A stretch of DNA of 64,000 bases from Gemmatimonadota bacterium. GTDB taxonomy: Bacteria; Gemmatimonadota; Gemmatimonadetes; Gemmatimonadales; GWC2-71-9. This document shows positions 9,374 to 17,800 of this stretch, piece after piece; the first letter of the stretch is position 1, and each line of letters starts with the position of its first letter. Below the pieces are notes generated by a model that worked only from the letters and a program-made list of their open reading frames with translations, did not search any database and had not been told where the DNA came from. Made by a program: the position numbers and the translations under genes. The DNA is taken from assembly GCA_029262195.1 (NCBI GenBank), contig JAJCZX010000027.1, forward strand, positions 192,677 to 256,676, in the 5' to 3' direction.

Positions 9374-10677
9374 CCCTGGGTCTCACCGGCTGTGCGTCGG
9401 TGCAGAATCCACCGGGAGGTCCACCTGATTTCACGCCGCCCACCCTGCTGGGAATCACGCCAGATTCTGGCACGATCAATCCCGAGTTCAGGGGGGAAGT
9501 GAAGTTCCAGTTCGACGAGGTGCTCAACGAGGGAGCGGGCAACACCCTCGCCAGTTTTTTCCATCTGTCTCCTCGTCCGGAAGATCTCCGGGTTAGATGG
9601 CACCGAAAATCTATCGGTGTTGAACCCGAGGGAGGTTGGTTGCCCAATACGGTTTATCAGCTGAAACTCGATTCAGGGCTCATGGACCTGAGGAACAACC
9701 GCTTCAGTGAAGAAAGAACTGTGATCTTTACCACAGGGGGGGAGATCCCGAACACACTACTCTCCGGCGTAGTAATTGACTGGGAAGGTGGGCGACCTGC
9801 CGTCAACGCCGTAATCGAAGCTGTTCATTCGGGCGATTCGCTGATCTATACCGGTAGAACCGACTCGGTAGGAGAGTTCAGCCTGTCAGCCGTGCCGATC
9901 GGTGAATACACAATCTTCGCTGTCCTGGACGGGAATAACAACGGCATGTTTGATCGCAGGGAGTCCTTCGATTCGGCGGTTGTTTCGCTCGACAGTATTG
10001 CCGACGGAGAATTCTGGGTCACGCCTCATGACACGGTCGGGCCGCGTATCACGACGCTCACTCCCATAGACTCGACTACGTTCTCAATACAGTTCAACCA
10101 GAGCCTCCTCCCCGGGTTCCCTTCGCCCTCCGACGTCGTTGTGTCTCTCCTCCCCGACTCGACGCTAATTCAGGTTGCATCGGTGCAAATCAAATCAGTT
10201 TTTGATTCCCTTTCCGCAAGGCTGCGAGCGACTGCAGACTCACTTCGCCGCGATTCCCTGGCTGCCCTCGACACCACTGCAGTCGACAGCATACCTCCAA
10301 ACGATACGCTCCCGCCCCGGGGTGACCCACCGCGCAGACCGGGAGCGACTCCAACCGACACAACAACAAGCCTGGAGCCAGCTGACAGCACGCGGGCTCA
10401 GAGACTATTGGGTACTCGCCCGACGCTGGAAAACAGCTGGGTGGTAGTTGTTACCCAACCCATGCCGCCCGGGTCGCGGTACGTGGTGACGGCCAATCCG
10501 GTTAATCTCATCGGTGCCACGGGGGAAACAACTTCGGTTCTGATCGTCCCAGAACCTCCTGAACCTGAGCCGATCGATTCGACGACAGTGGATTCACTGG
10601 CTTTGCCCGCCGATTCGCTTGTGGTTGATTCCCTTCAGGCCGCCCCCGTTCCAGTCGAACCGGACTCTTCGTCATGA
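9319..10677 (+). CDS. Ig-like domain lipoprotein
   Basis: Secreted lipoprotein of 452 residues. The N-terminal signal peptide ends in a good lipobox, LTGC (Cys25), followed by the NPPGGPPDFTPP segment that opens many Ig-like (SbsA-type) surface lipoproteins of Bacteroidota and Gemmatimonadota. An Ig-like domain covers roughly residues 35-135, a carboxypeptidase-regulatory-like beta domain about 140-215 (including DGNNNGMFDRRESF), and the C-terminal half is rich in Pro, Asp, Ser and Thr and probably extended. The GTG at 9319 is preceded by AAGGAG at 7-base spacing and is the only start giving a complete signal peptide, which is why the gene overlaps valS. Its stop overlaps selA by 4 bases (ATGA). 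Role unknown. Confidence 0.82.
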   Translation: MERATRCGSGKAASIGLLTLGLTGCASVQNPPGGPPDFTPPTLLGITPDSGTINPEFRGEVKFQFDEVLNEGAGNTLASFFHLSPRPEDLRVRWHRKSIGVEPEGGWLPNTVYQLKLDSGLMDLRNNRFSEERTVIFTTGGEIPNTLLSGVVIDWEGGRPAVNAVIEAVHSGDSLIYTGRTDSVGEFSLSAVPIGEYTIFAVLDGNNNGMFDRRESFDSAVVSLDSIADGEFWVTPHDTVGPRITTLTPIDSTTFSIQFNQSLLPGFPSPSDVVVSLLPDSTLIQVASVQIKSVFDSLSARLRATADSLRRDSLAALDTTAVDSIPPNDTLPPRGDPPRRPGATPTDTTTSLEPADSTRAQRLLGTRPTLENSWVVVVTQPMPPGSRYVVTANPVNLIGATGETTSVLIVPEPPEPEPIDSTTVDSLALPADSLVVDSLQAAPVPVEPDSSS

Positions 10678-11996
10678 CAGACATGCGCCAGAAGATCCCG
10701 TCGGTAAACGCCCTTCTCGAAAGCGCGGAAGCTGCGGGTTTGTTTGAAGAAATTCCCAGGCAGGTCATCACAAGTTCCATTAGATCCACTCTTGACGCCG
10801 CGCGGGTATGGGGCGGGACCGAACCGGAAGGAGGCTGGCTGGCAGCGGTTGAGCGGGACGCACATCAATGGCGGAAGACATCACTGCGAAAGGTCATTAA
10901 CGCTACCGGCGTCGTTCTGCACACCAACCTGGGTCGGGCTCCGGTAAGTGAAAGGGCAAAGCAGGCGGTCCTCGATTCACTCGAGTACAGCACTTTGGAG
11001 TTGGACATCGAAAACGGGCGACGTGGTTCCAGACAATCCCACCTCAAGGAACTCCTCAAAGAAATAACGGGAGCCGAAGACGCGCTGGTTACCGTGAACG
11101 CCGCGTCAGCGTTGTTGCTCGCCATCAACTCCATCGCAGCTGATCGCGACACGATAATCTCCAGAGGTGAATTGGTTGAAATCGGCGGTTCGTTCAGATT
11201 GCCGGAAATCATCAACAAGAGCACCAGCAACCTCGTCGAGGTCGGCACCACAAATCGAACTCACCTCAAGGACTACGTCCTGGCCATCGGCGACGATACG
11301 CGGTGCATACTCAAAGTCCATCGATCCAATTTCATACAAAAGGGGTTCGTTACCGAAGTCGACATCAATGAACTGGCGGCGTTGTCGTCGGATGGAGTCG
11401 AAGTAATCCACGACGTGGGAAGCGGTCTGCTTCTGAGCCTCGACAACTTCGGTTTGACAGGTGAACCCCTGGTCCAGGACAGCGTGGCCGCGGGTGCCAC
11501 CACGATTTTTTCGGGAGACAAACTGTTGGGGGGACCGCAGGCCGGAATAATCGTAGGAAAAAAAACAACAATCAGCGCGATCGCCACCAATCCCATGGCT
11601 CGCGCAGTGCGTCCGGATAAGGCCACCATCGCGGCTCTGGAGGCCACGCTTTCGGCATACCGCGATCAGTCTACAGCGCTGCGGGAAATTCCGGTGCTTT
11701 CGATGTTGACAGCCAGTCCCGACGAGATTGCGCAGCGAGCGCAACGACTCGCCGAGTTACTCCCCGGCGCGTCCACTATGCCGGGGGCTTCATCGGTGGG
11801 CGGAGGATCGTTCCCCGAAAGCTCGCTACCGACGACTCTCGTTGCCATAAACCCGGGGTCGTGCGAGGAAATGATGCGCATCTTGAGGGACAATCACCCC
11901 CCCATAATCGCCCGCGTTCTTGACGACCGAATCGTGTTTGATGTGCGTACCATGAAGGACGACGAATTCGATCAACTGGCAGCCGTTTGCAGTTAG
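10674..11996 (+). CDS. selA: L-seryl-tRNA(Sec) selenium transferase
   Basis: PLP enzyme converting seryl-tRNA(Sec) to selenocysteinyl-tRNA(Sec) with selenophosphate. The 440-residue protein has the N-terminal tRNA-binding domain (IPSVNALLES onward), the INATGVVLHTNLGRAP signature near residues 78-93, and the PLP lysine Lys283 in FSGDKLLGGPQAG. This architecture separates true SelA from the shorter SelA-like aldolase/ammonia-lyase relatives, which lack the N-terminal domain. It is translationally coupled to the upstream Ig-like lipoprotein (ATGA overlap). The usual partner selB does not follow, and no selD, selC or obvious selenoprotein was seen in the window, so the rest of the pathway must be elsewhere if functional. 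Confidence 0.95.
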   Translation: MTDMRQKIPSVNALLESAEAAGLFEEIPRQVITSSIRSTLDAARVWGGTEPEGGWLAAVERDAHQWRKTSLRKVINATGVVLHTNLGRAPVSERAKQAVLDSLEYSTLELDIENGRRGSRQSHLKELLKEITGAEDALVTVNAASALLLAINSIAADRDTIISRGELVEIGGSFRLPEIINKSTSNLVEVGTTNRTHLKDYVLAIGDDTRCILKVHRSNFIQKGFVTEVDINELAALSSDGVEVIHDVGSGLLLSLDNFGLTGEPLVQDSVAAGATTIFSGDKLLGGPQAGIIVGKKTTISAIATNPMARAVRPDKATIAALEATLSAYRDQSTALREIPVLSMLTASPDEIAQRAQRLAELLPGASTMPGASSVGGGSFPESSLPTTLVAINPGSCEEMMRILRDNHPPIIARVLDDRIVFDVRTMKDDEFDQLAAVCS

Positions 11997-12057
11997 CTAC
12001 CGCTGCCGTGGTGGCTGACTACCTTTAGGACGAACCCCCAAACATCGGAGAGATTCC

Positions 12058-13371
12058 TTGGCGCCGTCAATCAGAACGACCTCAGTCGCAGGCATTGTGC
12101 TGGCCGCTGTCGGGTGCTCGTCGTCGACCGGGTACCGACAGGTTGCCCTGCGCCCACAAACCTCGGATCGGGAAGTCACGGAGTTTTCCCAGATACGGCC
12201 TTCAGGGCGCGGACTTGAAATCGGAGATCGGGTCCGGGGCGAACTGACCTCTGAGGACTATATCTGGGAAGCCGATGGATCTCACATCCAACGTTGGGAA
12301 CTCCCCGTAGGCAGCAACCAGGAAGTAACCGTCGACCTTATCTCGGAAGAACTCGATACCTATTTGTGGGTTCGTGGGCCCGGGACACAACTTCAGGACG
12401 ACGATGGTGCCGGTGGGTGTAACTCGCGGATAACCTTCAGGTCCACGACCAACACTGACTATCAGATCTTTGTCAATACGATCTTTTCGGACGTTACGGG
12501 ATCGTTTGAATTGGAAGCCTATACGGGCGAACCTCATCCGATTGAAACTGGCGCCTGTTCGGGCGGAGGAGAAGCCACTGAATCGTGCGCCGATGCGGCC
12601 AGTACAGTGAACACAGGAGAGAGGTTTCTCGCCCGCGGACGTACCGTTTCAGGAACGTTGGACGAAAGAGACTTTCCCTGCTCCGACGGTTCTTTTCTCG
12701 ACGGATGGACTCTCTCCGGTAACCGTGGAGAGACACTTACCATCGATCTGATGTCGGACGATTTCGACACCTACCTTTATCTGGCCGGCCCCGGGCAATT
12801 CGCCACGATGACCGACGACGATTCGGGCGGAGCTTGCAACTCACGAATCGAAGTACAATTCCCGATAGCTGGTGAATACACCGTGGCCGCAAGTTCATTC
12901 AACCCAGCAGCCAGCGGTGCCTATAACATCAGAGTCTCGGACAACTCGGGACCACCGAGGACGGGTGAATGCCCCGGAGGCGGCATCGAAGACCCTCTGT
13001 GGAGCGCGGCCATTATCAATGAACTACCCATCGACGGCAGGACCATCGAGGTAAACGAATCAAAAGACGGTTTTCTCTCGGACGAGTACGGGACCACAAG
13101 TAACGGAGCATATCGACAGGCGTGGAGGCTGGAAGGTGAGCCGGGTCTTTTTGTTTCGATCGACCTTGAGTCTGATCTGTTCGATACTTTTCTCGTTGCG
13201 TACAGCACCGAATTCGGGGTCGAGACCAATGACGACGCCGGCGGGGGAATCGACTCAAGAATCTCGGTCGCGGTTCCTGAGGATGGCGAATTGATAATCG
13301 TCGTTAGCAGTTTCGAGGCGGGACGAACCGGGGAATTTATACTTTCAGTTGAAGAGCGGGAAAGGAAATAG
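12058..13371 (+). CDS. Lipoprotein with three PPC-like beta repeats
   Basis: Secreted protein of 437 residues starting at TTG 12058, with GGAG upstream at 7 bases. A hydrophobic signal ends in AAVGC, a reasonable though not perfect lipobox. Three repeats of about 115-120 residues follow (roughly 50-165, 180-295, 315-432). Each runs from a G-x-L start through a Trp-rich strand, a VDL/IDL-S-x-x-x-DT-(Y/F)-L core, and a DD-x-GGG-x-(N/D)SR-I turn to a closing aromatic strand. This is the pattern of pre-peptidase C-terminal (PPC) domains, which usually accompany secreted peptidases; here they stand alone. The DD-GG-SR turn suggests calcium binding, by inference. It lies between selA and purN, whose functions give no hint. 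Confidence 0.75.
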   Translation: MAPSIRTTSVAGIVLAAVGCSSSTGYRQVALRPQTSDREVTEFSQIRPSGRGLEIGDRVRGELTSEDYIWEADGSHIQRWELPVGSNQEVTVDLISEELDTYLWVRGPGTQLQDDDGAGGCNSRITFRSTTNTDYQIFVNTIFSDVTGSFELEAYTGEPHPIETGACSGGGEATESCADAASTVNTGERFLARGRTVSGTLDERDFPCSDGSFLDGWTLSGNRGETLTIDLMSDDFDTYLYLAGPGQFATMTDDDSGGACNSRIEVQFPIAGEYTVAASSFNPAASGAYNIRVSDNSGPPRTGECPGGGIEDPLWSAAIINELPIDGRTIEVNESKDGFLSDEYGTTSNGAYRQAWRLEGEPGLFVSIDLESDLFDTFLVAYSTEFGVETNDDAGGGIDSRISVAVPEDGELIIVVSSFEAGRTGEFILSVEERERK

Positions 13372-13376
13372 TTGCA

Positions 13377-14012
13377 ATGCGGGTCGGTGTACTGGCTTCC
13401 GGGGGCGGAACCAATCTACAGTCCTTGATAAACGGCGCGGCAGATGACTACGCGATCGTTCTCGCGGCAAGCGACCGCCCCGACGCGGGAGCCCTGAACC
13501 GCGCCCGATCAGTAAACATTGCTACGGCTACGATCCTCGACCCCGCAGATGGATCTGCGCTAATTGCACTCCTGGATAGTCATGCCGTAGATCTTGTCGT
13601 ACTGGCCGGGTATCTAAAGCTGGTGCCTGCGGATGTCGTGCGCCACTTCGAGGGGAGGATCATCAATATCCACCCTGCTCTTCTGCCCGCCTTCGGCGGC
13701 AAGGGAATGTACGGCGCGCGAGTGCACAAAGCTGTCATAGCGACCGGCGTTGGCCTTTCTGGACCAACTGTTCACCTGGTGAATGAAGAATTCGACCGAG
13801 GCCCCATTCTTGCCCAGTGGCCCGTTCCGGTTCTGGCAGGCGATAGCGCCGAAGATATTCAGAAAAGGGTGCTGGCAGTAGAATTGAAGCTCTTACCGGA
13901 AGTCGTACGCCAGGCGGCACGCGCCGGAAAACCGGTGCCGCTGCGATCCCCTCAGCCCTCATTTGGCACCGCCAGTACCACAGTTGTAGACCTTGAAAGT
14001 GCGAAAAAGTAG
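13377..14012 (+). CDS. purN: Phosphoribosylglycinamide formyltransferase
   Basis: Folate-dependent GAR transformylase, the third step of de novo purine synthesis, 211 residues. The N-terminal LASGGGTNLQSL loop binds the phosphate of GAR. The catalytic triad appears in order: Asn and His in INIHPALLPAF, and Asp in EEFDRGPILAQ. The GGKGMYG variant of the loop after the His is typical of part of the PurN family. It starts 5 bases after the upstream stop, with AAAGGAAA as ribosome binding site, and is followed 47 bases later by purH, so the two purine genes form a pair. Identification is secure. Confidence 0.95.
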   Translation: MRVGVLASGGGTNLQSLINGAADDYAIVLAASDRPDAGALNRARSVNIATATILDPADGSALIALLDSHAVDLVVLAGYLKLVPADVVRHFEGRIINIHPALLPAFGGKGMYGARVHKAVIATGVGLSGPTVHLVNEEFDRGPILAQWPVPVLAGDSAEDIQKRVLAVELKLLPEVVRQAARAGKPVPLRSPQPSFGTASTTVVDLESAKK

Positions 14013-14059
14013 TACCATCGAAATAATCGAGAACTTTTAGACTACCTGGAGCATTGAAG

Positions 14060-15589
14060 ATGCCGCGCGCATTGATCTCTGTATCTGATAAAGCTGGAAT
14101 AGTTGATTTTGCTAAAAACCTGACCGACATGGGATGGGAAATAATCTCGACCGGAGGTACTGCCGCCGCCCTGAGAGAAGCCAACCTGAACGTTATCGGA
14201 ATTGAGAGCGTTACGGGTTTCCCCGAGGTAATGGACGGCCGGGTAAAGACGCTCCACCCGGCGGTACACGGAGGGTTGCTGGCGCGGAGAGACACGGACT
14301 CACACATGGCGGCCCTTGAGGAACACGGTTTCGAACCGATCGACCTCGTGGCCGTCAATCTCTACCCCTTCAAACAAACAGTAGCCAGGCCCAACGTCAC
14401 CAGGGAAGCGGCTATCGAACAAATTGATATTGGCGGTCCGTCGATGTTGCGCTCGGCTGCGAAAAACCACGCAAGTGTCACAGTCGTTGTTGATCCCGCC
14501 GACTACGACGTGGTTATTGAACAACTCAAGACCGGGGCGGTGAACAACGAACTCCGTAAATCCCTTGCCAAAAAGGTCTTCCAGCACACGGCCGAGTACG
14601 ACGCGACAATCGCAGCCTACCTGTCACGCTCCGAAGGCGAGTTTCCCGAAGTACTCGACGTTCGATTGGACAAGCAACAGAGCCTCCGCTACGGGGAAAA
14701 CCCTGACCAGAGCGCGGCACTGTATGTTGTGCCGGGTGCTCCCGGGATTGGCGACCTCAGACAACTTCACGGCAAGGAACTCTCGTACAACAATTTGCTC
14801 GATGTTGACGGGGCTCTGCTGGCAATTTCGCCGTGGCGAGACCGCGTAGCCTGCGCGGTTATCAAACACACCACACCCTGCGGACTGGCCCTCTCTGACT
14901 CGGCCGCAGAGGCGTTCACCAGGGCACGAGCCACCGACCCCACATCTGCTTTCGGTTCGGTCGTTTCTCTAAATACCGCATGCGATCTCTCCGCAGCCGA
15001 GGTGATGTCGGATCTCTTCATGGAGGTCATCATCGCGCCCAGGTTTAACCCCGACGCACTCGAGGTCTTACAGAAGAAAAAGAACCTGCGCATAATCGAG
15101 TATCCGGTCGGACAGGGCACGGACCAGTTTGACATGAAGTCCCTGGCCGGTGCCGTACTGTTGCAAAAACGGTTTGAGTTTGACCCCGATGAGACTAACT
15201 GGCAGGTTGCCACCAAACGCGGGCCGAGTGATCAGGAGTGGGCGGATTTGCGGTTTGCGTGGGCCGCCGTCGCTACCGTAAAATCCAATGCGATCCTTCT
15301 CGCGAAGAACAATGCCGCCATCGGGATTGGTGCGGGACAAATGAGCCGGGTGGATGCTTCACATCTTGCAGCCCACAAGGCGAATGCAGCCGGACACGAT
15401 ACGAAGGGGGCAGCACTGGCGTCAGACGCGTTTTTCCCGTTCGCCGACGGCATCGAAGAAGCGGCGAAGGTTGGCGTGACGGCAATCATCCAACCGGGAG
15501 GATCCGTACGGGATGCTGAAGTTATCGAAACGGCGGACGCCCATGGGATCGCAATGGTAATGACGGGGAAACGCCAATTCAGACATTAG
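14060..15589 (+). CDS. purH: Bifunctional AICAR transformylase / IMP cyclohydrolase
   Basis: Catalyses the last two steps of IMP synthesis: formylation of AICAR and ring closure. The N-terminal MGS-like cyclohydrolase domain (about 1-195) has the STGGTAAAL and KTLHPAVHGGLLARR motifs; the transformylase domain carries the catalytic Lys-His pair in IKHTTPCG and the DPTSAFGS segment. I chose ATG 14060 (509 residues) because GGAG at 14048-14051 sits 8 bases upstream. A TTG two codons earlier at 14054 is the alternative. The 3' end probably overlaps the following DUF2723 gene, whose N-terminus appears to start inside purH. Confidence 0.96.
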   Translation: MPRALISVSDKAGIVDFAKNLTDMGWEIISTGGTAAALREANLNVIGIESVTGFPEVMDGRVKTLHPAVHGGLLARRDTDSHMAALEEHGFEPIDLVAVNLYPFKQTVARPNVTREAAIEQIDIGGPSMLRSAAKNHASVTVVVDPADYDVVIEQLKTGAVNNELRKSLAKKVFQHTAEYDATIAAYLSRSEGEFPEVLDVRLDKQQSLRYGENPDQSAALYVVPGAPGIGDLRQLHGKELSYNNLLDVDGALLAISPWRDRVACAVIKHTTPCGLALSDSAAEAFTRARATDPTSAFGSVVSLNTACDLSAAEVMSDLFMEVIIAPRFNPDALEVLQKKKNLRIIEYPVGQGTDQFDMKSLAGAVLLQKRFEFDPDETNWQVATKRGPSDQEWADLRFAWAAVATVKSNAILLAKNNAAIGIGAGQMSRVDASHLAAHKANAAGHDTKGAALASDAFFPFADGIEEAAKVGVTAIIQPGGSVRDAEVIETADAHGIAMVMTGKRQFRH

Positions 15590-17706
15590 ACACGCCCGCT
15601 AAAACCGAAGAGGCTCCGCCGTACGGGTTTGCGACTTTCGTCGGGGCCACGGTGTTAGTCCTTTACGTTTTTACTATCGCGCCCACCACGCAGTTCTGGG
15701 ATACATCAGAGTACATCGCGGCTGCGAAAGTCCTGGGCATTCCTCATCCGCCGGGCAACCCGCTGTTCGTATTGCTCGCCCATGTTTGGGGCGAATTCCC
15801 GATCGTTTCACATTATGCTCTACGAATAAACCTGTTTTCCGCAGTGTGCAGCGCCACGGCCAGTGGATTGCTCTTCCTCGTTGCTGAACGTTTTCTCAGA
15901 CCTATCGTTCCCGAAAAAATGCCGAGGTACCTCACTGCATTTGCGGGAATCTTCGTAGGCGCTACCAGTTACACGGTTTGGAACCAGTCGGTGGTGAATG
16001 CAAAAGTTTACACGCTGAGCCTCCTGTCTATAGCGCTGGTACTCTGGCTGACAGTGCGCCAGGCCGATCTACCTCAGGAGGGCCAGCGAAAAAAGGTCGT
16101 GGTTCTCATAGCTTATCTGGTTGGTCTGGGGGCTACCAATCACCTCATGGCACTTTTGATCGCTCCCGCAGTAGTTGTTTACCTGCTGTGGTCCGATGCG
16201 CGGATACTCCGGGATCCGCGATTCCTCGGGGCGGTGGTGCTGGCGACAACAGCGGGCCTCAGTGTTTTTCTGTTCCTCAAAGTCAGGGCTCCCCTTTTCC
16301 CGCCAATTAACGAAGGCGAGCCCAGCAGCTGGTCGGCATGGTGGGACGTCATCATGCGGGAACAGTATCAAAAACCGTCGGTCGCCGAGCGTCAGGCAGA
16401 TTTGGGTTCCCAACTCGCCAACTACTGGCAGTACTTCACATGGCAGTTCGCCAACGATTGGCCTGCCAGGATTCGTACTCCAGTGGCCGGCTTCTTTACC
16501 GCAATCGGACTCTTCGGCGCCTGGCGCCTGTTGCGAACCGACCGCCGTGCAGGGGTCGCGATGCTGGCGACAGTGTTCACTTTAACTATCGCACTCGTTT
16601 TCTACCTCAACTTCAAATACGGTTACTCAATTCAACCCGGGGAAGACCTCGCCAGGGAAGTTCGAGAGAGAGATTACTTTTTCGTCGGATCTTTTCAACT
16701 CTGGGGGGTGTGGGTCGCTGTTGGAATGGGCGCGATGATGGCGGCGGCATCGAGACTGCTGGGTAGCACGTCAAACACGCGAATGTCGGGAGTTTCTCTG
16801 ATCGTCCTTTCAGTCTGTTTCATCCCGCTGCTCGGCAACAAACTTTCGGCGCCCCGGGCTGGCGAGACACTGGCAAGAGATTTCGCCAGCGATCTCTTGA
16901 ATTCGGTCGAGCCGTACTCAATCCTCATCACCGCCGGAGACAACGACCTTTTCCCCCTGTGGTACGCACAGGAAGTAGAAGGAATCCGCCGAGACGTTTT
17001 GATCGCCAACCTTTCCTTGCTCAACACCATCTGGCACCTGCGCCAGTTGCAGCGGCGTGAGGTATACCCTTACCTGCCGCAGAGCGACGGCGACCTATGG
17101 TCAGACACCGATTGGGAGCCACCCTTCGACCCACCATTTGCTCTCACGGTGGACGAGATGGATTCAATCCCTGCGGGGTTGCGGGTCGAACAAAGGTCGG
17201 GGGTCAACGTCGAGGACATCCAGATCGTCCTGAACCCCGGTATTGTGATGCGCTCCGATCTGGCCGTTATCCAACTGATTGAGGACAACCTGGGACGTCG
17301 CCCGATTTATTTTGCGATGACCACCGGCGGATATCCGGACGCCAGGGGGCTCACACCGTATCTCGCAAGCTACGGATTGGCCCGCAAACTTCTTCCTACG
17401 AGGATCGAACCTTCGCCAACGCAAGTTTTTTCCAGATCAGTAGGATGGATCGATCTCGAAAAAGCTGAACCACTTGCTTTTGAGATTTACCACCCCGAAA
17501 GCGCTTCCCGGGATAGGCCACTCGGTTGGACGGACAGACCGTCGTCGACTGTGGTGGCTGTGTACGGTCTCTTATACGGTGAATTAGCGCGAATCCTCTC
17601 TCAACGCCCCGACGCGGCAGACTCGACTTCTATTTCCAGCGTTAGGGCTAGGAGGGCACAACAAGTCGCCGAGGGAGCGGTAAGAAACCTGAACTTCCAG
17701 AGGTAA
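15577..17706 (+). CDS. DUF2723 multi-pass membrane protein, putative glycosyltransferase
   Basis: Large polytopic membrane protein with about ten helices and a C-terminal soluble part. The family hallmark FWDTSEYIAAAKVLG followed by PHPPGNPLF lies just after the first helix. DUF2723 includes animal TMEM260, described as a protein O-mannosyltransferase; a GT-C-like sugar transfer role in bacteria is an inference. The first canonical in-frame start is GTG 15652, but that cuts the first helix (FATFVGATVLVLYVF), and the family normally begins before it. The frame is open upstream to a TGA at 15517 with no ATG, GTG or TTG; ATT 15577, 7-8 bases after a GGGGA, is my best start and overlaps purH by 13 bases. 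With GTG the protein would be 684 residues. Confidence 0.7.
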   Translation: MQTLDTPAKTEEAPPYGFATFVGATVLVLYVFTIAPTTQFWDTSEYIAAAKVLGIPHPPGNPLFVLLAHVWGEFPIVSHYALRINLFSAVCSATASGLLFLVAERFLRPIVPEKMPRYLTAFAGIFVGATSYTVWNQSVVNAKVYTLSLLSIALVLWLTVRQADLPQEGQRKKVVVLIAYLVGLGATNHLMALLIAPAVVVYLLWSDARILRDPRFLGAVVLATTAGLSVFLFLKVRAPLFPPINEGEPSSWSAWWDVIMREQYQKPSVAERQADLGSQLANYWQYFTWQFANDWPARIRTPVAGFFTAIGLFGAWRLLRTDRRAGVAMLATVFTLTIALVFYLNFKYGYSIQPGEDLAREVRERDYFFVGSFQLWGVWVAVGMGAMMAAASRLLGSTSNTRMSGVSLIVLSVCFIPLLGNKLSAPRAGETLARDFASDLLNSVEPYSILITAGDNDLFPLWYAQEVEGIRRDVLIANLSLLNTIWHLRQLQRREVYPYLPQSDGDLWSDTDWEPPFDPPFALTVDEMDSIPAGLRVEQRSGVNVEDIQIVLNPGIVMRSDLAVIQLIEDNLGRRPIYFAMTTGGYPDARGLTPYLASYGLARKLLPTRIEPSPTQVFSRSVGWIDLEKAEPLAFEIYHPESASRDRPLGWTDRPSSTVVAVYGLLYGELARILSQRPDAADSTSISSVRARRAQQVAEGAVRNLNFQR

Positions 17707-17800
17707 CGGCCCTGGCAAAAGGGACCTTTCGACTTTTCCGGTTTTCGGTCCCATAATTGTAAATGAAGCTCTCCCATCTAACCTCTAACATGTGACTTTC

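Noticed and set aside
10674-11996. Possible selenoprotein gene with in-frame TGA near selA
   Set aside because: No gene in the window was found to continue in frame past a TGA with a conserved Cys counterpart; all recognised families end where expected.
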